The notes below the pieces were generated by a model. It had not been told where the DNA came from, ran no database searches, and worked only from the letters and a program-made list of their open reading frames with translations. DNA of 7,185 bases from an uncultured Nocardioides sp. (lineage in GTDB: Bacteria; Actinomycetota; Actinomycetes; Propionibacteriales; Nocardioidaceae): contig NZ_CAMPGZ010000207.1 in assembly GCF_946885725.1 (NCBI RefSeq), positions 1 to 7,185 of the forward strand, in the 5' to 3' direction. The translations under genes were made by a program, and so were the position numbers. The first letter of the stretch is position 1. Each line of letters starts with the position of its first letter. Below, one piece after another: positions 1 through 6,309 of the stretch.

Positions 1-99
1 CTGGATGGAACAAAGGCGGACCGCACGATCAGTGGCGACAGCTTCCGCTGGGCGTTCGGCCTGCGCTCGAACTGGTTCGCGATCGACTCTGCACGCTGA
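1..99 (+). CDS. C-terminal end of a SpoIID/LytB-domain protein (5' partial)
   Basis: Frame 1 is open from the window edge to a TGA at 97-99 and encodes 32 residues. They contain ISGDSFRWAFGLRSNWF (residues 10-26), which resembles the end of SpoIID/LytB domains, where a V/I-S-G-x-x-F/V-R segment is followed by a G-L-R-S-x-W-F motif. In Actinobacteria such proteins are usually secreted and cell-wall associated; SpoIID itself is a lytic transglycosylase of sporulation, but many homologues occur in non-sporulating species. The protein ends only six residues after the motif, as expected when this domain is C-terminal. The N-terminus, any signal peptide and the catalytic part lie outside the window, so the identification rests on one short motif. 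The next gene starts 86 bp downstream on the same strand and has its own promoter signals. Confidence 0.65.
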   Translation: MDGTKADRTISGDSFRWAFGLRSNWFAIDSAR

Positions 100-158
100 C
101 CTCGGCGCAGGCCGGACGCCGGTGGACCAGTCCGCTCGGGCTAACCTCTGGTCGCGAA

Positions 159-170
159 ACGAACGGTCGT
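159..170. promoter_or_regulatory. Putative TetR operator O1, upstream of the tetR-type gene
   Basis: The 12-mer ACGAACGGTCGT is an inverted repeat with one mismatched base pair. It lies immediately upstream of the -10 element TAATTT (173-178), where a bound repressor would block RNA polymerase. Read on the minus strand, the surrounding 17 bp (157-173) match the second site at 837-853 at 15 of 17 positions, under the shared pattern AGCACGANCGTTCGTNT. Autoregulation from a palindrome over its own promoter is typical of TetR-family repressors. Binding by this particular protein is inferred from position and from the repetition of the site. Confidence 0.65.
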
Positions 171-172
171 GC

Positions 173-178
173 TAATTT
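173..178 (+). promoter_or_regulatory. -10 element of a leaderless promoter for the TetR gene
   Basis: TAATTT fits the actinobacterial -10 pattern TANNNT and is followed by exactly 7 nt before the ATG at 186. Transcription would therefore start at or next to the start codon. No Shine-Dalgarno sequence precedes that ATG (the bases before it are TGCGTCC), which agrees with a leaderless mRNA. No convincing -35 hexamer is visible. Another TANNNT match, TAACCT at 142-147, lies upstream of the operator and is a weaker alternative. Confidence 0.55.
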
Positions 179-185
179 TGCGTCC

Positions 186-782
186 ATGGGCGGCAAGGGC
201 GAGATGACGCGCGCAGCCATCCTGGACGAGGCGGTCCAGGTTGCGGCGCGGGTCGGGTTCGCCGGCCTGAGCATCGGCGGTCTCGCCGACCAGGTCGAGA
301 TGAGCAAGAGCGGCCTGTTCGCGCACTTCCGCTCCAAGGAGCAGCTCCAGCTGCAGACGATGGAGCGCGCCCGGCAGCGGTTCGTCGACGTGGTCGTGCG
401 CCCGGCCCTGGCCGCTCCCCGCGGCGAGGCCCGCGTGCGCGCGGTGTTCGACCGCTGGCTGGTCTGGGCGCGGCAGAGCATGGACGCCGGCTGCATCTTC
501 GTCGCCGCCGCGGCCGAGCTCGACGACCGGCCGGGCCCGCTGCGCGACGCGCTCGTGGCCAACGAGCGCGACTGGCTCGAGCTGCTCGCCACCGTCGCCG
601 GGACCGCGGTCACGGAGGGCGACTTCCGCGCCGACCTCGACACCGAGCAGTTCGCGTTCGAGCTGCACGCGCTGATGCTCGGTCACCACCACGCCGCCCG
701 TCTGCTGCGCGCTGCCGACGCGGACGCACGGACGCAGAAGGCGTTCGAGTCGCTGCTCGCGGCCGCCGGCGCCGAGAGCTGA
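186..782 (+). CDS. TetR/AcrR-family transcriptional regulator
   Basis: This 198-residue protein has the usual TetR length and layout. Residues 8-55 form the N-terminal DNA-binding domain, with TRAAILDEAVQVAARVGF as helix 1 and SIGGLADQVEMSKSGLFAHF as the helix-turn-helix, ending in the characteristic F-x-x-K-E-Q-L (48-54). Residues from about 60 onward form the all-helical ligand and dimer domain. It includes GCIFVAAAAELDDRPGPLRD (102-121) and a His-rich helix, GHHHAARLL (166-174). The start at 186 is chosen because MGGKGEMTR matches the usual family N-terminus and because a -10 element sits 7 nt upstream. An internal ATG at 204 would remove the residues just before helix 1. The hydrolase gene begins 30 bp downstream and two copies of a palindrome flank or enter the pair, so the protein probably represses itself and possibly the hydrolase. 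The ligand cannot be told from sequence. Confidence 0.93.
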   Translation: MGGKGEMTRAAILDEAVQVAARVGFAGLSIGGLADQVEMSKSGLFAHFRSKEQLQLQTMERARQRFVDVVVRPALAAPRGEARVRAVFDRWLVWARQSMDAGCIFVAAAAELDDRPGPLRDALVANERDWLELLATVAGTAVTEGDFRADLDTEQFAFELHALMLGHHHAARLLRAADADARTQKAFESLLAAAGAES

Positions 783-800
783 ACAACCGACCCCATCCAC

Positions 801-807
801 GGAGGAG
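801..807 (+). promoter_or_regulatory. Strong Shine-Dalgarno site of the hydrolase gene
   Basis: GGAGGAG lies 5 nt before the ATG at 813. It is the clearest ribosome-binding site in the window and decides the hydrolase start. It stands in contrast to the SD-less starts of the TetR gene and of pyc. Confidence 0.8.
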
Positions 808-812
808 CCGAC

Positions 813-1703
813 ATGGCCTCGATCTCGACCAAGAAAAGCACGAACGTTCGTATTCTCTCCGCCGCACTGCGCGTCGCCGACCGGGTCGCACCACCCCTGG
901 CCGCGGCCGCCGCGACCCGCACCTGGTTCCGGCTCCCGCCGGGTCCCAGGCCGGTCCCGCTGCCCGCCGGTGGCGCGCCGTTCGAGCAGCCGTCCCAAGG
1001 CTCGGTCGTGCGCGGCCACACCTGGGGCGACGGTCCGGTCGTCTACCTCGTCCACGGCTGGGCGGGACGCGGCAGCCAGCTCGCCGGCTTCGTCGAGCCG
1101 CTGGTGCAACGCGGCCACCGCGTCGTGCTCTTCGACGGCCTGTCGCACGGCGACTCCGGTCCCGGTGCGCGCGGCTCGCACACGAGCAACGGCGTGGAGC
1201 TGGGCCGGTCGCTCGACGACGTCGCGACCCGGTTCGGCCCCGCCGCCGCCGTCGTGGCGCACTCGATGGGCGCGGTCGCGACGCTCCTGGCGGTGCGGCA
1301 CGGCTGGCTCGGCACCGACCGGTTGGCGCTGCTGGCGCCGCTGGGCAGCTATGACAGCGCGTTCACCCCGTTCGCCGACCACCTCGGCCTGTCGCCGCGC
1401 ACCCGCGAGCTCGTCGACAAGGCAGTCGCCCGGCGGGTCGGGCTGCCGACCGAGGAGTTCGACCTGACCTTCCTCGCCGGCGAGGTCGAGCCGGTGCCGA
1501 CGCTGGTCGTGCACGACCGGGGCGACCGGCAGACGTCGTACGACGAGAGCGTCCGGCTCGTCGAGTGCCTGCCCGACGCGCGGCTGCTCACCACGCACGG
1601 GCTCGGGCACCGGCGACTGCTCGCCGACCCGGCGGTGGTCGACGCGGTCACGTCGTTCGTGGCCGGCGCCGAGATCCCGGCCGGGCTCCCGGCGACCGCC
1701 TGA
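813..1703 (+). CDS. Alpha/beta-fold hydrolase (putative esterase or lipase-like)
   Basis: The product has 296 residues. VVYLVHGWAGRGSQL (76-90) is the strand and HG oxyanion loop; AHSMG (149-153) is the nucleophile elbow with Ser151. VVHDRGDRQTSYDES (232-246) carries the likely acid Asp238, and HGLGHRRLL (262-270) carries the likely catalytic His266. DGLSHGDSG (108-116) is the usual loop after strand 4, so the triad looks complete. The N-terminal 45 residues, rich in Ala, Val and Arg, precede the fold; no signal peptide or membrane segment is evident, so it is probably cytoplasmic. Substrate is unknown; an ester or acyl lipid is only an inference. The start rests on a perfect Shine-Dalgarno site. 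A TetR-type gene precedes it by 30 bp, so co-transcription is likely. Codons 10-13 coincide with a perfect palindrome matching the tetR operator. The TGA at 1701-1703 directly abuts the stop of the convergent pyc gene. Confidence 0.92.
   Translation: MASISTKKSTNVRILSAALRVADRVAPPLAAAAATRTWFRLPPGPRPVPLPAGGAPFEQPSQGSVVRGHTWGDGPVVYLVHGWAGRGSQLAGFVEPLVQRGHRVVLFDGLSHGDSGPGARGSHTSNGVELGRSLDDVATRFGPAAAVVAHSMGAVATLLAVRHGWLGTDRLALLAPLGSYDSAFTPFADHLGLSPRTRELVDKAVARRVGLPTEEFDLTFLAGEVEPVPTLVVHDRGDRQTSYDESVRLVECLPDARLLTTHGLGHRRLLADPAVVDAVTSFVAGAEIPAGLPATA
840..851. promoter_or_regulatory. Putative TetR operator O2, inside the hydrolase coding sequence
   Basis: ACGAACGTTCGT is a perfect 12-bp palindrome, 27 bp inside the hydrolase gene. 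The enclosing 17 bp (837-853) match the inverted O1 region at 15 of 17 positions, including the AGC flank outside the palindrome. A TANNNT match, TATTCT (851-856), touches its right edge, as a -10 element does at O1, but no ATG or GTG start follows in frame nearby. Plausible roles are a roadblock to transcription running through from the TetR promoter, DNA looping with O1 about 680 bp away, or control of an internal start site. Binding is inferred. Confidence 0.6.
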
Positions 1704-4700
1704 TCAGGCGGGCTTCAGCACGAGCACCAGGTCGCCGCCGTCCACCTGCTGGGTGCCGGACAGGGCGACCCGCTCGACGGTGCCGCTGACCGGCGCGGTG
1801 ATCGAGGCCTCCATCTTCATCGCCTCGATCGTCGCGACGGTCGCGCCCGCCTCCACGGTGTCGCCCGGCTCGACCACGACGCTCACCACGCCGTCGAACG
1901 GGGCGGCCACGTGGCCGGGGTTCGACGGGTCGGCGCGCTCTGCTGACGGGGCGTCGGACTCGACCGACCGGTCGCGCACGTTGACGGGCCGGAGCTGCCC
2001 GTTGATCGTGCACAGCACGGTGCGGATACCGCGCTCGTCGGGCTCGCTGATCGCCTGAAGACCGAAGATCAGCCGCTTGCCCTCCTGCAGCTCGACCTGG
2101 TGCTCCTCGCCCGCGCGCAGGCCGTAGAGGTAGTCGCGGGTCGGCAGCACCGACACGTCGCCGTACTTCTCGCGCGACTCGCGGAACTCCTTCGTCGGAC
2201 CGGGGAACAGCAGCGTGTTGAGCGTCCCGCGCCGGTCCTCGGCGAGGCCGCGGCGCTGCTCGTCGTCGAGCTCGGCGACGACGGGCTTGAGCTGGCGGCC
2301 CTCGAGCGCCTTGGTGCGGAAGGGCTCGGGCCAGCCGCCCGGCGGGTCGCCGAGGTCGCCGTTGAGGAAGCCGATCACCGAGTCGGGTACGTCGAACTTC
2401 CCGGGCTCGGCCTCGAACTCCTTCGGGTCGGCGCCGACCGCCACCAGGTGCAGCGCGAGGTCGCCGACCACCTTGGACGACGGCGTCACCTTGACGATGT
2501 TGCCGAGGATGTCGTTGGCCGCGGCGTACATGTCCTCGATCTGCTCGAACTTCTCGCCGAGACCGAGCGCGATCGCCTGCTGGCGCAGGTTGGAGAGCTG
2601 GCCGCCGGGGATCTCGTGGGTGTAGACCCGGCCGGTCGGCGCGGGCAGCCCGGACTCGAACGGCGCGTAGACGCGGCGGGTCGCCTCCCAGTACGGCTCC
2701 AGCGCGTTGACGGCCGCGAGGTCGAGCCCGGTCGCGCGCTCGGTGTGGTCGGTCGTCGCGACCAGTGCGGACAGCGCCGGCTGGCTGGTCGTGCCGGCGA
2801 CCGCGGCATTGGCCGCGTCGACCGCGTCGACCCCGGCGTCGATCGCCGCGAGCAGCGTCGCGAGCTGACCGCCAGGAGTGTCGTGCGTGTGCAGGTGCAC
2901 CGGCAGGTCGAACCGCTCGCGCAGCGCGGTCACCAGCGTGCGCGCGGCGGGCGCACGCAGCAGCCCGGCCATGTCCTTGATCGCGAGCACGTGCGCGCCG
3001 GCGTCGACGATCCGCTCGGCCAGCCGCAGGTAGTAGTCGAGCGTGTAGAGCTTCTCCCCCGGGTCGGAGAGGTCGCCGGTGTAGCAGAGCGCGACCTCGG
3101 CCAGCGTGGTGTTCGTGGCGCGCACCGCCTCGATCGCCGGCCGCATCTGCTCGACGTCGTTGAGCGCGTCGAAGATGCGGAACACGTCGATGCCGGTCGC
3201 GGCGGCCTCCTCGACGAAGGCCTGGGTGACCTCGGTCGGGTACGGCGTGTAGCCGACGGTGTTGCGGCCGCGCAGCAGCATCTGCAGCTGGATGTTGGGC
3301 ACCGCCTGGCGCAGCGCGGCCAGTCGCTCCCAGGGGTCCTCGGACAGGAACCGCAGCGCGACGTCGTACGTCGCACCCCCCCAGGCCTCGAGCGACCAGA
3401 GCTGCGGAGTGGTGCGCGCGACGTGGCCGGCGACGGCGAGCAGGTCGCGGGTGCGCACGCGCGTGGCGAGCAGCGACTGGTGCGCGTCGCGGAACGTCGT
3501 GTCGGTGACCGCGACGGCGGTCTGCTCGCGCAGCGCCTGCGCGAACTTCTCCGGACCGAGCGAGAGCAGCGCCTGGCGGGTGCCGTCGGGCGCGGGCACG
3601 GACAGGTCGACGTCGGGCAGCTTGCTGACCGGGTCGATCGACACGGGCGCGGCGCCGTACGGCTGGTTGACGGTCACGTCGGCGAGGTAGGTGAGCAGCC
3701 GGGTGCCGCGGTCGGCCGACGAGCGCGCGGTCAGCAGGTGCGGGTGGTCCTCGATGAAGGACGTGGTCACGCGCCCCGCGCGGAAGTCCGGGTCGTCGAG
3801 CACCGCCTGCAGGAACGGGATGTTCGTCGCGACGCCGCGGATCCGGAACTCGGCGACGGCCCGCCGCGCGCGGTCGACGGCCGTCGCGAAGTTGCGCCCG
3901 CGGCAGGTCAGCTTGGCGAGCATCGAGTCGAAGTGCGCGGACACCTCGGCGCCGGTGTACGTCGTACCGCCGTCGAGCCGGACGCCCGCACCGCCGGGGG
4001 AGCGGTAGGTCGTGATCTTGCCGGTGTCGGGGCGGAACCCGTTGGCGGGGTCCTCGGTGGTGATCCGGCACTGCAGTGCGGCGCCGCGCAGCTGCACGGT
4101 GTCTTGCGAGAGTCCGAGGTCCGCGAGCGTCGAGCCCGACGCGATCAGCATCTGCGACTGCACGAGGTCGACGTCGGTGACCTCCTCGGTCACGGTGTGC
4201 TCGACCTGGATGCGCGGGTTCATCTCGATGAAGACGTAGTTGCCCTGCGGGTCGAGCAGGAACTCCACGGTGCCGGCGTTGCGGTAGCCGATCTCGCGCG
4301 CGAACCGCACCGCGTCGGCGCACATCCGCTCGCGCAGCTCCTGCGGCAGGTTCGGCGCGGGGGCGATCTCGACGACCTTCTGGTGCCGGCGCTGCACCGA
4401 GCAGTCGCGCTCGAACAGGTGGATCACCTCGCCCTCGCCGTCGGCGAGGATCTGCACCTCGATGTGCCTCGGGTCGACCACGGCCTGCTCGATGAAGACG
4501 GTCGGGTCGCCGAACGCGCCCTCGGCCTCGCGCATGCAGGTCTCGACGGCTTCGCGCAGCAGCGCGTTGTCGGGACCGGGCTCGTCGACGCGGCGCATGC
4601 CGCGGCCGCCGCCGCCGGCGACGGCCTTGACGAACAGCGGGTAGGGCATCTCCGAGGCGGCCTCGACGAGGGCGTCGACGTCGGTGGACGGCTCGACCGA

Positions 4701-5099
4701 CGCGAGCGTGGGTACGCCGGCCGCCTTGGCCGCGGCGATGGCGCGGGCCTTGTTGCCGGTCAGTGTGAGCACGTCGGCGGTCGGGCCGATGAACGTGATG
4801 CCCGCGTTGGCGCACGCCTCCGCCAGCCGGGGGTTCTCCGACAGGAAGCCGTAGCCGGGGTACACCGCGTCCGCGCCCGCCCGCACAGCCGTCGCGACGA
4901 TCCCGTCGGGGTCGAGGTAGGCCCGCACCGGGTGGCCGCGCTCGCCGATCTCGTACGCCTCGTCGGCCTTGAGCCGGTGCTCCGAGCCTCGGTCCTCGTA
5001 GGGGAAGACCGCGACGGTCTTCGCCCCGAGCTCGTAGGCGGCACGGAACGCCCGGATCGCGATCTCGCCCCGGTTGGCCACCAGCACCTTGGAGAACAT
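1704..5099 (-). CDS. pyc: Pyruvate carboxylase (single-chain, biotin-dependent)
   Basis: This 1131-residue cytoplasmic enzyme carboxylates pyruvate to oxaloacetate with ATP and bicarbonate, an anaplerotic step. All domains are present in the usual order. The biotin carboxylase domain (about 1-450) starts FSKVLVANRGEIAIR and has the glycine-rich ATP loop GGGGRGM (162-168), ERDCSVQRRHQKV (230-242) and EMNPRIQVEHTVTE (292-305). The carboxyltransferase domain (about 525-800) has DTTFRDAHQSLLATR (533-547) with likely metal ligand Asp538, Lys708 in IKDMAG, and His737/His739 in HLHTHD. Thr872 in VTPSSKVVGD matches the catalytic threonine of the family. The biotinyl domain (about 1062-1131) has EAMKMEA with biotinylated Lys1095. 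Start 5099 is chosen because family homology begins there and a -10 element lies 7 nt upstream. An in-frame GTG at 5192 would add 31 non-conserved residues and overlap the preceding gene. Length is normal and no catalytic residue is missing. Confidence 0.97.
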   Translation of the reverse strand: MFSKVLVANRGEIAIRAFRAAYELGAKTVAVFPYEDRGSEHRLKADEAYEIGERGHPVRAYLDPDGIVATAVRAGADAVYPGYGFLSENPRLAEACANAGITFIGPTADVLTLTGNKARAIAAAKAAGVPTLASVEPSTDVDALVEAASEMPYPLFVKAVAGGGGRGMRRVDEPGPDNALLREAVETCMREAEGAFGDPTVFIEQAVVDPRHIEVQILADGEGEVIHLFERDCSVQRRHQKVVEIAPAPNLPQELRERMCADAVRFAREIGYRNAGTVEFLLDPQGNYVFIEMNPRIQVEHTVTEEVTDVDLVQSQMLIASGSTLADLGLSQDTVQLRGAALQCRITTEDPANGFRPDTGKITTYRSPGGAGVRLDGGTTYTGAEVSAHFDSMLAKLTCRGRNFATAVDRARRAVAEFRIRGVATNIPFLQAVLDDPDFRAGRVTTSFIEDHPHLLTARSSADRGTRLLTYLADVTVNQPYGAAPVSIDPVSKLPDVDLSVPAPDGTRQALLSLGPEKFAQALREQTAVAVTDTTFRDAHQSLLATRVRTRDLLAVAGHVARTTPQLWSLEAWGGATYDVALRFLSEDPWERLAALRQAVPNIQLQMLLRGRNTVGYTPYPTEVTQAFVEEAAATGIDVFRIFDALNDVEQMRPAIEAVRATNTTLAEVALCYTGDLSDPGEKLYTLDYYLRLAERIVDAGAHVLAIKDMAGLLRAPAARTLVTALRERFDLPVHLHTHDTPGGQLATLLAAIDAGVDAVDAANAAVAGTTSQPALSALVATTDHTERATGLDLAAVNALEPYWEATRRVYAPFESGLPAPTGRVYTHEIPGGQLSNLRQQAIALGLGEKFEQIEDMYAAANDILGNIVKVTPSSKVVGDLALHLVAVGADPKEFEAEPGKFDVPDSVIGFLNGDLGDPPGGWPEPFRTKALEGRQLKPVVAELDDEQRRGLAEDRRGTLNTLLFPGPTKEFRESREKYGDVSVLPTRDYLYGLRAGEEHQVELQEGKRLIFGLQAISEPDERGIRTVLCTINGQLRPVNVRDRSVESDAPSAERADPSNPGHVAAPFDGVVSVVVEPGDTVEAGATVATIEAMKMEASITAPVSGTVERVALSGTQQVDGGDLVLVLKPA

Positions 5100-5106
5100 G
5101 GGTGGC

Positions 5107-5112
5107 AGGCTA
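5107..5112 (-). promoter_or_regulatory. -10 element of a leaderless promoter for pyc
   Basis: On the minus strand TAGCCT (TANNNT) is followed by 7 nt (GCCACCC) and then the ATG at 5099. This is the same spacing as at the TetR gene. No Shine-Dalgarno sequence precedes the ATG. It lies in the 59-bp gap after the glycosyltransferase stop, so pyc may be transcribed on its own as well as by read-through. No clear -35 box is seen. Confidence 0.5.
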
Positions 5113-5158
5113 GTGCGCCCGGGTCCGGCGCCGTCGTGGCGTCCGTCATGCGTGCTTC

Positions 5159-6304
5159 TCATCCGCCGACCTGCCTGAACAGCTCGACCCACCGTGCGCC
5201 GACCTCGTCCATCGACCAGCGGTGCGAACGCTCGAGCGCGGCCGCGCCCATCCGGCGGCGCAGATCATCGTCCTCGACCAGGCGGAGCAGTGCATCGCTG
5301 AACGCCCTCTCGCCGCCGTCGGGCACGAGGAACCCGGTCTCGCCGTCGCGGACGATCTCGCGCGGCCCGCGTGGGCAGTCCATGGCGACGGTCGGCAGCC
5401 CGACGCTCATCGCCTCGATCAGCGACATCGAGAAGCTCTCGGTGTGGGAGGTGAGCGCGTAGACCGCCGCGCTCGCCAGCACGCTGCGCAGGTCGAGCGA
5501 GTAGCCCATCAGCCGGACCGAGTCGGTCAGGCCGAGCTCCTCGATCTGCGCCTCGAGCCGGCGGTCCTCGGGACCGGCGCCGTACACGTGCAGCTGCCAG
5601 TCGGGATGCGCCGCGGCGACCGGCGCGAACGCACGGATCATGCGTGCGTGCCCCTTGGCCGCGTCGAGGCGACCGGCCGTCACGACCACCTTGGCATCGA
5701 GCAGCGCCGGCTCCCCGGCCACCGGCCAGGGCAGCGCGTTGGGCACATGGTGGATCCGGCACGCGGCCTCGGGAAAACGCGTGCGGTAGTCGTCGGCGTC
5801 GGCGGCGGTCAGCACCGTGAACGCATCGAGGCGGGGGATGGCGTGGTCGAGGACGGCGGTGGACCGGTCCGGGGCGAAGCGGTTCTCGAAGTGCCCGTGG
5901 TCCTGCCCGACGACGGGTACGTCGCTGGACGGGCGCAGCTGCAGCGCGGCGAGGTGCAGCGACGGACGGGTCGAGAGCAGCGCGCCGTCCGTAACGTCGG
6001 CCAGAGCGCGGCGCAGCACGAGGTCGGTGAGGTGGTTCATCCGGCCGCCCTCGGCAGGGGCGGGGCGGAGCCGGCTCGGCCGTGCCGCCAGCTCGGCGCG
6101 GAGCGCGCTACGCCGCCGCGGCGTCGGGTGCAGCACCCGCACGGTCAGCCGCGGGTGGTGCGCGAAGCGTGGCACCCGCCGGCTGCGGAACAGGCTCAGC
6201 AGCGTGACGTCGTGGTCGGCCGCGAGGTGGTTGGCCAGGTTGACGACGGTGCGCGCGACGCCGCCTCCTCCGAATGCGTCGAAGACGAGGACGTGGACGC
6301 GCAG
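5159..6304 (-). CDS. Family-4 (GT-B) glycosyltransferase, probable CTG start
   Basis: Starting at the CTG at 6304-6302, the product has 381 residues. It begins RVHVLVFDAFGGGGVARTVV, a normal GT-B N-terminus with a glycine-rich acceptor-side loop (11-15). The C-terminal half has the donor-binding segment TAGRLDAAKG (209-218), then HTESFSMSLIEAMSVGLP with the EX7E pair Glu289/Glu297, and PRGPREIV. The middle segment, with QDHGHFENRF and LDAFTVLTAADADDY, resembles TagE-like polyol-phosphate glycosyltransferases, so transfer of a nucleotide-sugar to a wall or surface glycopolymer is possible but unproven. No ATG or GTG lies in frame near the conserved start; the first GTG, at 6175, would delete 43 residues of the Rossmann core. 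AAGGA (6318-6314) stands 9 nt before CTG 6304. A second in-frame CTG at 6313 overlaps the upstream stop as CTGA. The gene starts at the end of the acyl-CoA carboxylase gene, suggesting translational coupling. It could instead be a start-codon mutant. Confidence 0.85.
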   Translation of the reverse strand: MRVHVLVFDAFGGGGVARTVVNLANHLAADHDVTLLSLFRSRRVPRFAHHPRLTVRVLHPTPRRRSALRAELAARPSRLRPAPAEGGRMNHLTDLVLRRALADVTDGALLSTRPSLHLAALQLRPSSDVPVVGQDHGHFENRFAPDRSTAVLDHAIPRLDAFTVLTAADADDYRTRFPEAACRIHHVPNALPWPVAGEPALLDAKVVVTAGRLDAAKGHARMIRAFAPVAAAHPDWQLHVYGAGPEDRRLEAQIEELGLTDSVRLMGYSLDLRSVLASAAVYALTSHTESFSMSLIEAMSVGLPTVAMDCPRGPREIVRDGETGFLVPDGGERAFSDALLRLVEDDDLRRRMGAAALERSHRWSMDEVGARWVELFRQVGG

Positions 6305-6309
6305 CCGGC

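Noticed and set aside
100..140. Possible terminator after the SpoIID-like gene (GGAC...GTCC pairing)
   Set aside because: The stem is only about 4 bp with a long loop and no T-run, so it is not a credible intrinsic terminator.
141..1610. A 489-residue open frame on the minus strand, opposite the TetR and hydrolase genes
   Set aside because: Both plus-strand genes are clearly real by motifs. The antisense product has only low-complexity composition and spans two unrelated genes.
1648..4815. A 1055-residue Arg/Ala-rich open frame on the minus strand in another frame of pyc
   Set aside because: It overlaps pyc in the same direction, is strongly Arg-biased and has no motif; it is a shadow of the real frame.
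5100..5192. A 31-residue N-terminal extension of pyc from GTG 5192
   Set aside because: The extra residues are not conserved-looking, the start would lie inside the glycosyltransferase gene, and family homology begins exactly at MFSKVLVANRGE.
5223..5235. A GCGAACGCTCG stretch resembling the operator palindrome
   Set aside because: It matches only part of the 12-bp core, lacks the AGC flank and lies inside conserved-frame glycosyltransferase coding sequence.
2100..5462. A 1120-residue open frame on the plus strand, opposite pyc
   Set aside because: It is antisense to a fully conserved pyruvate carboxylase. Its composition (Arg, Gly, Val, Leu, Asp, His rich, no recognisable domain) is what GC-rich third positions produce on the opposite strand.
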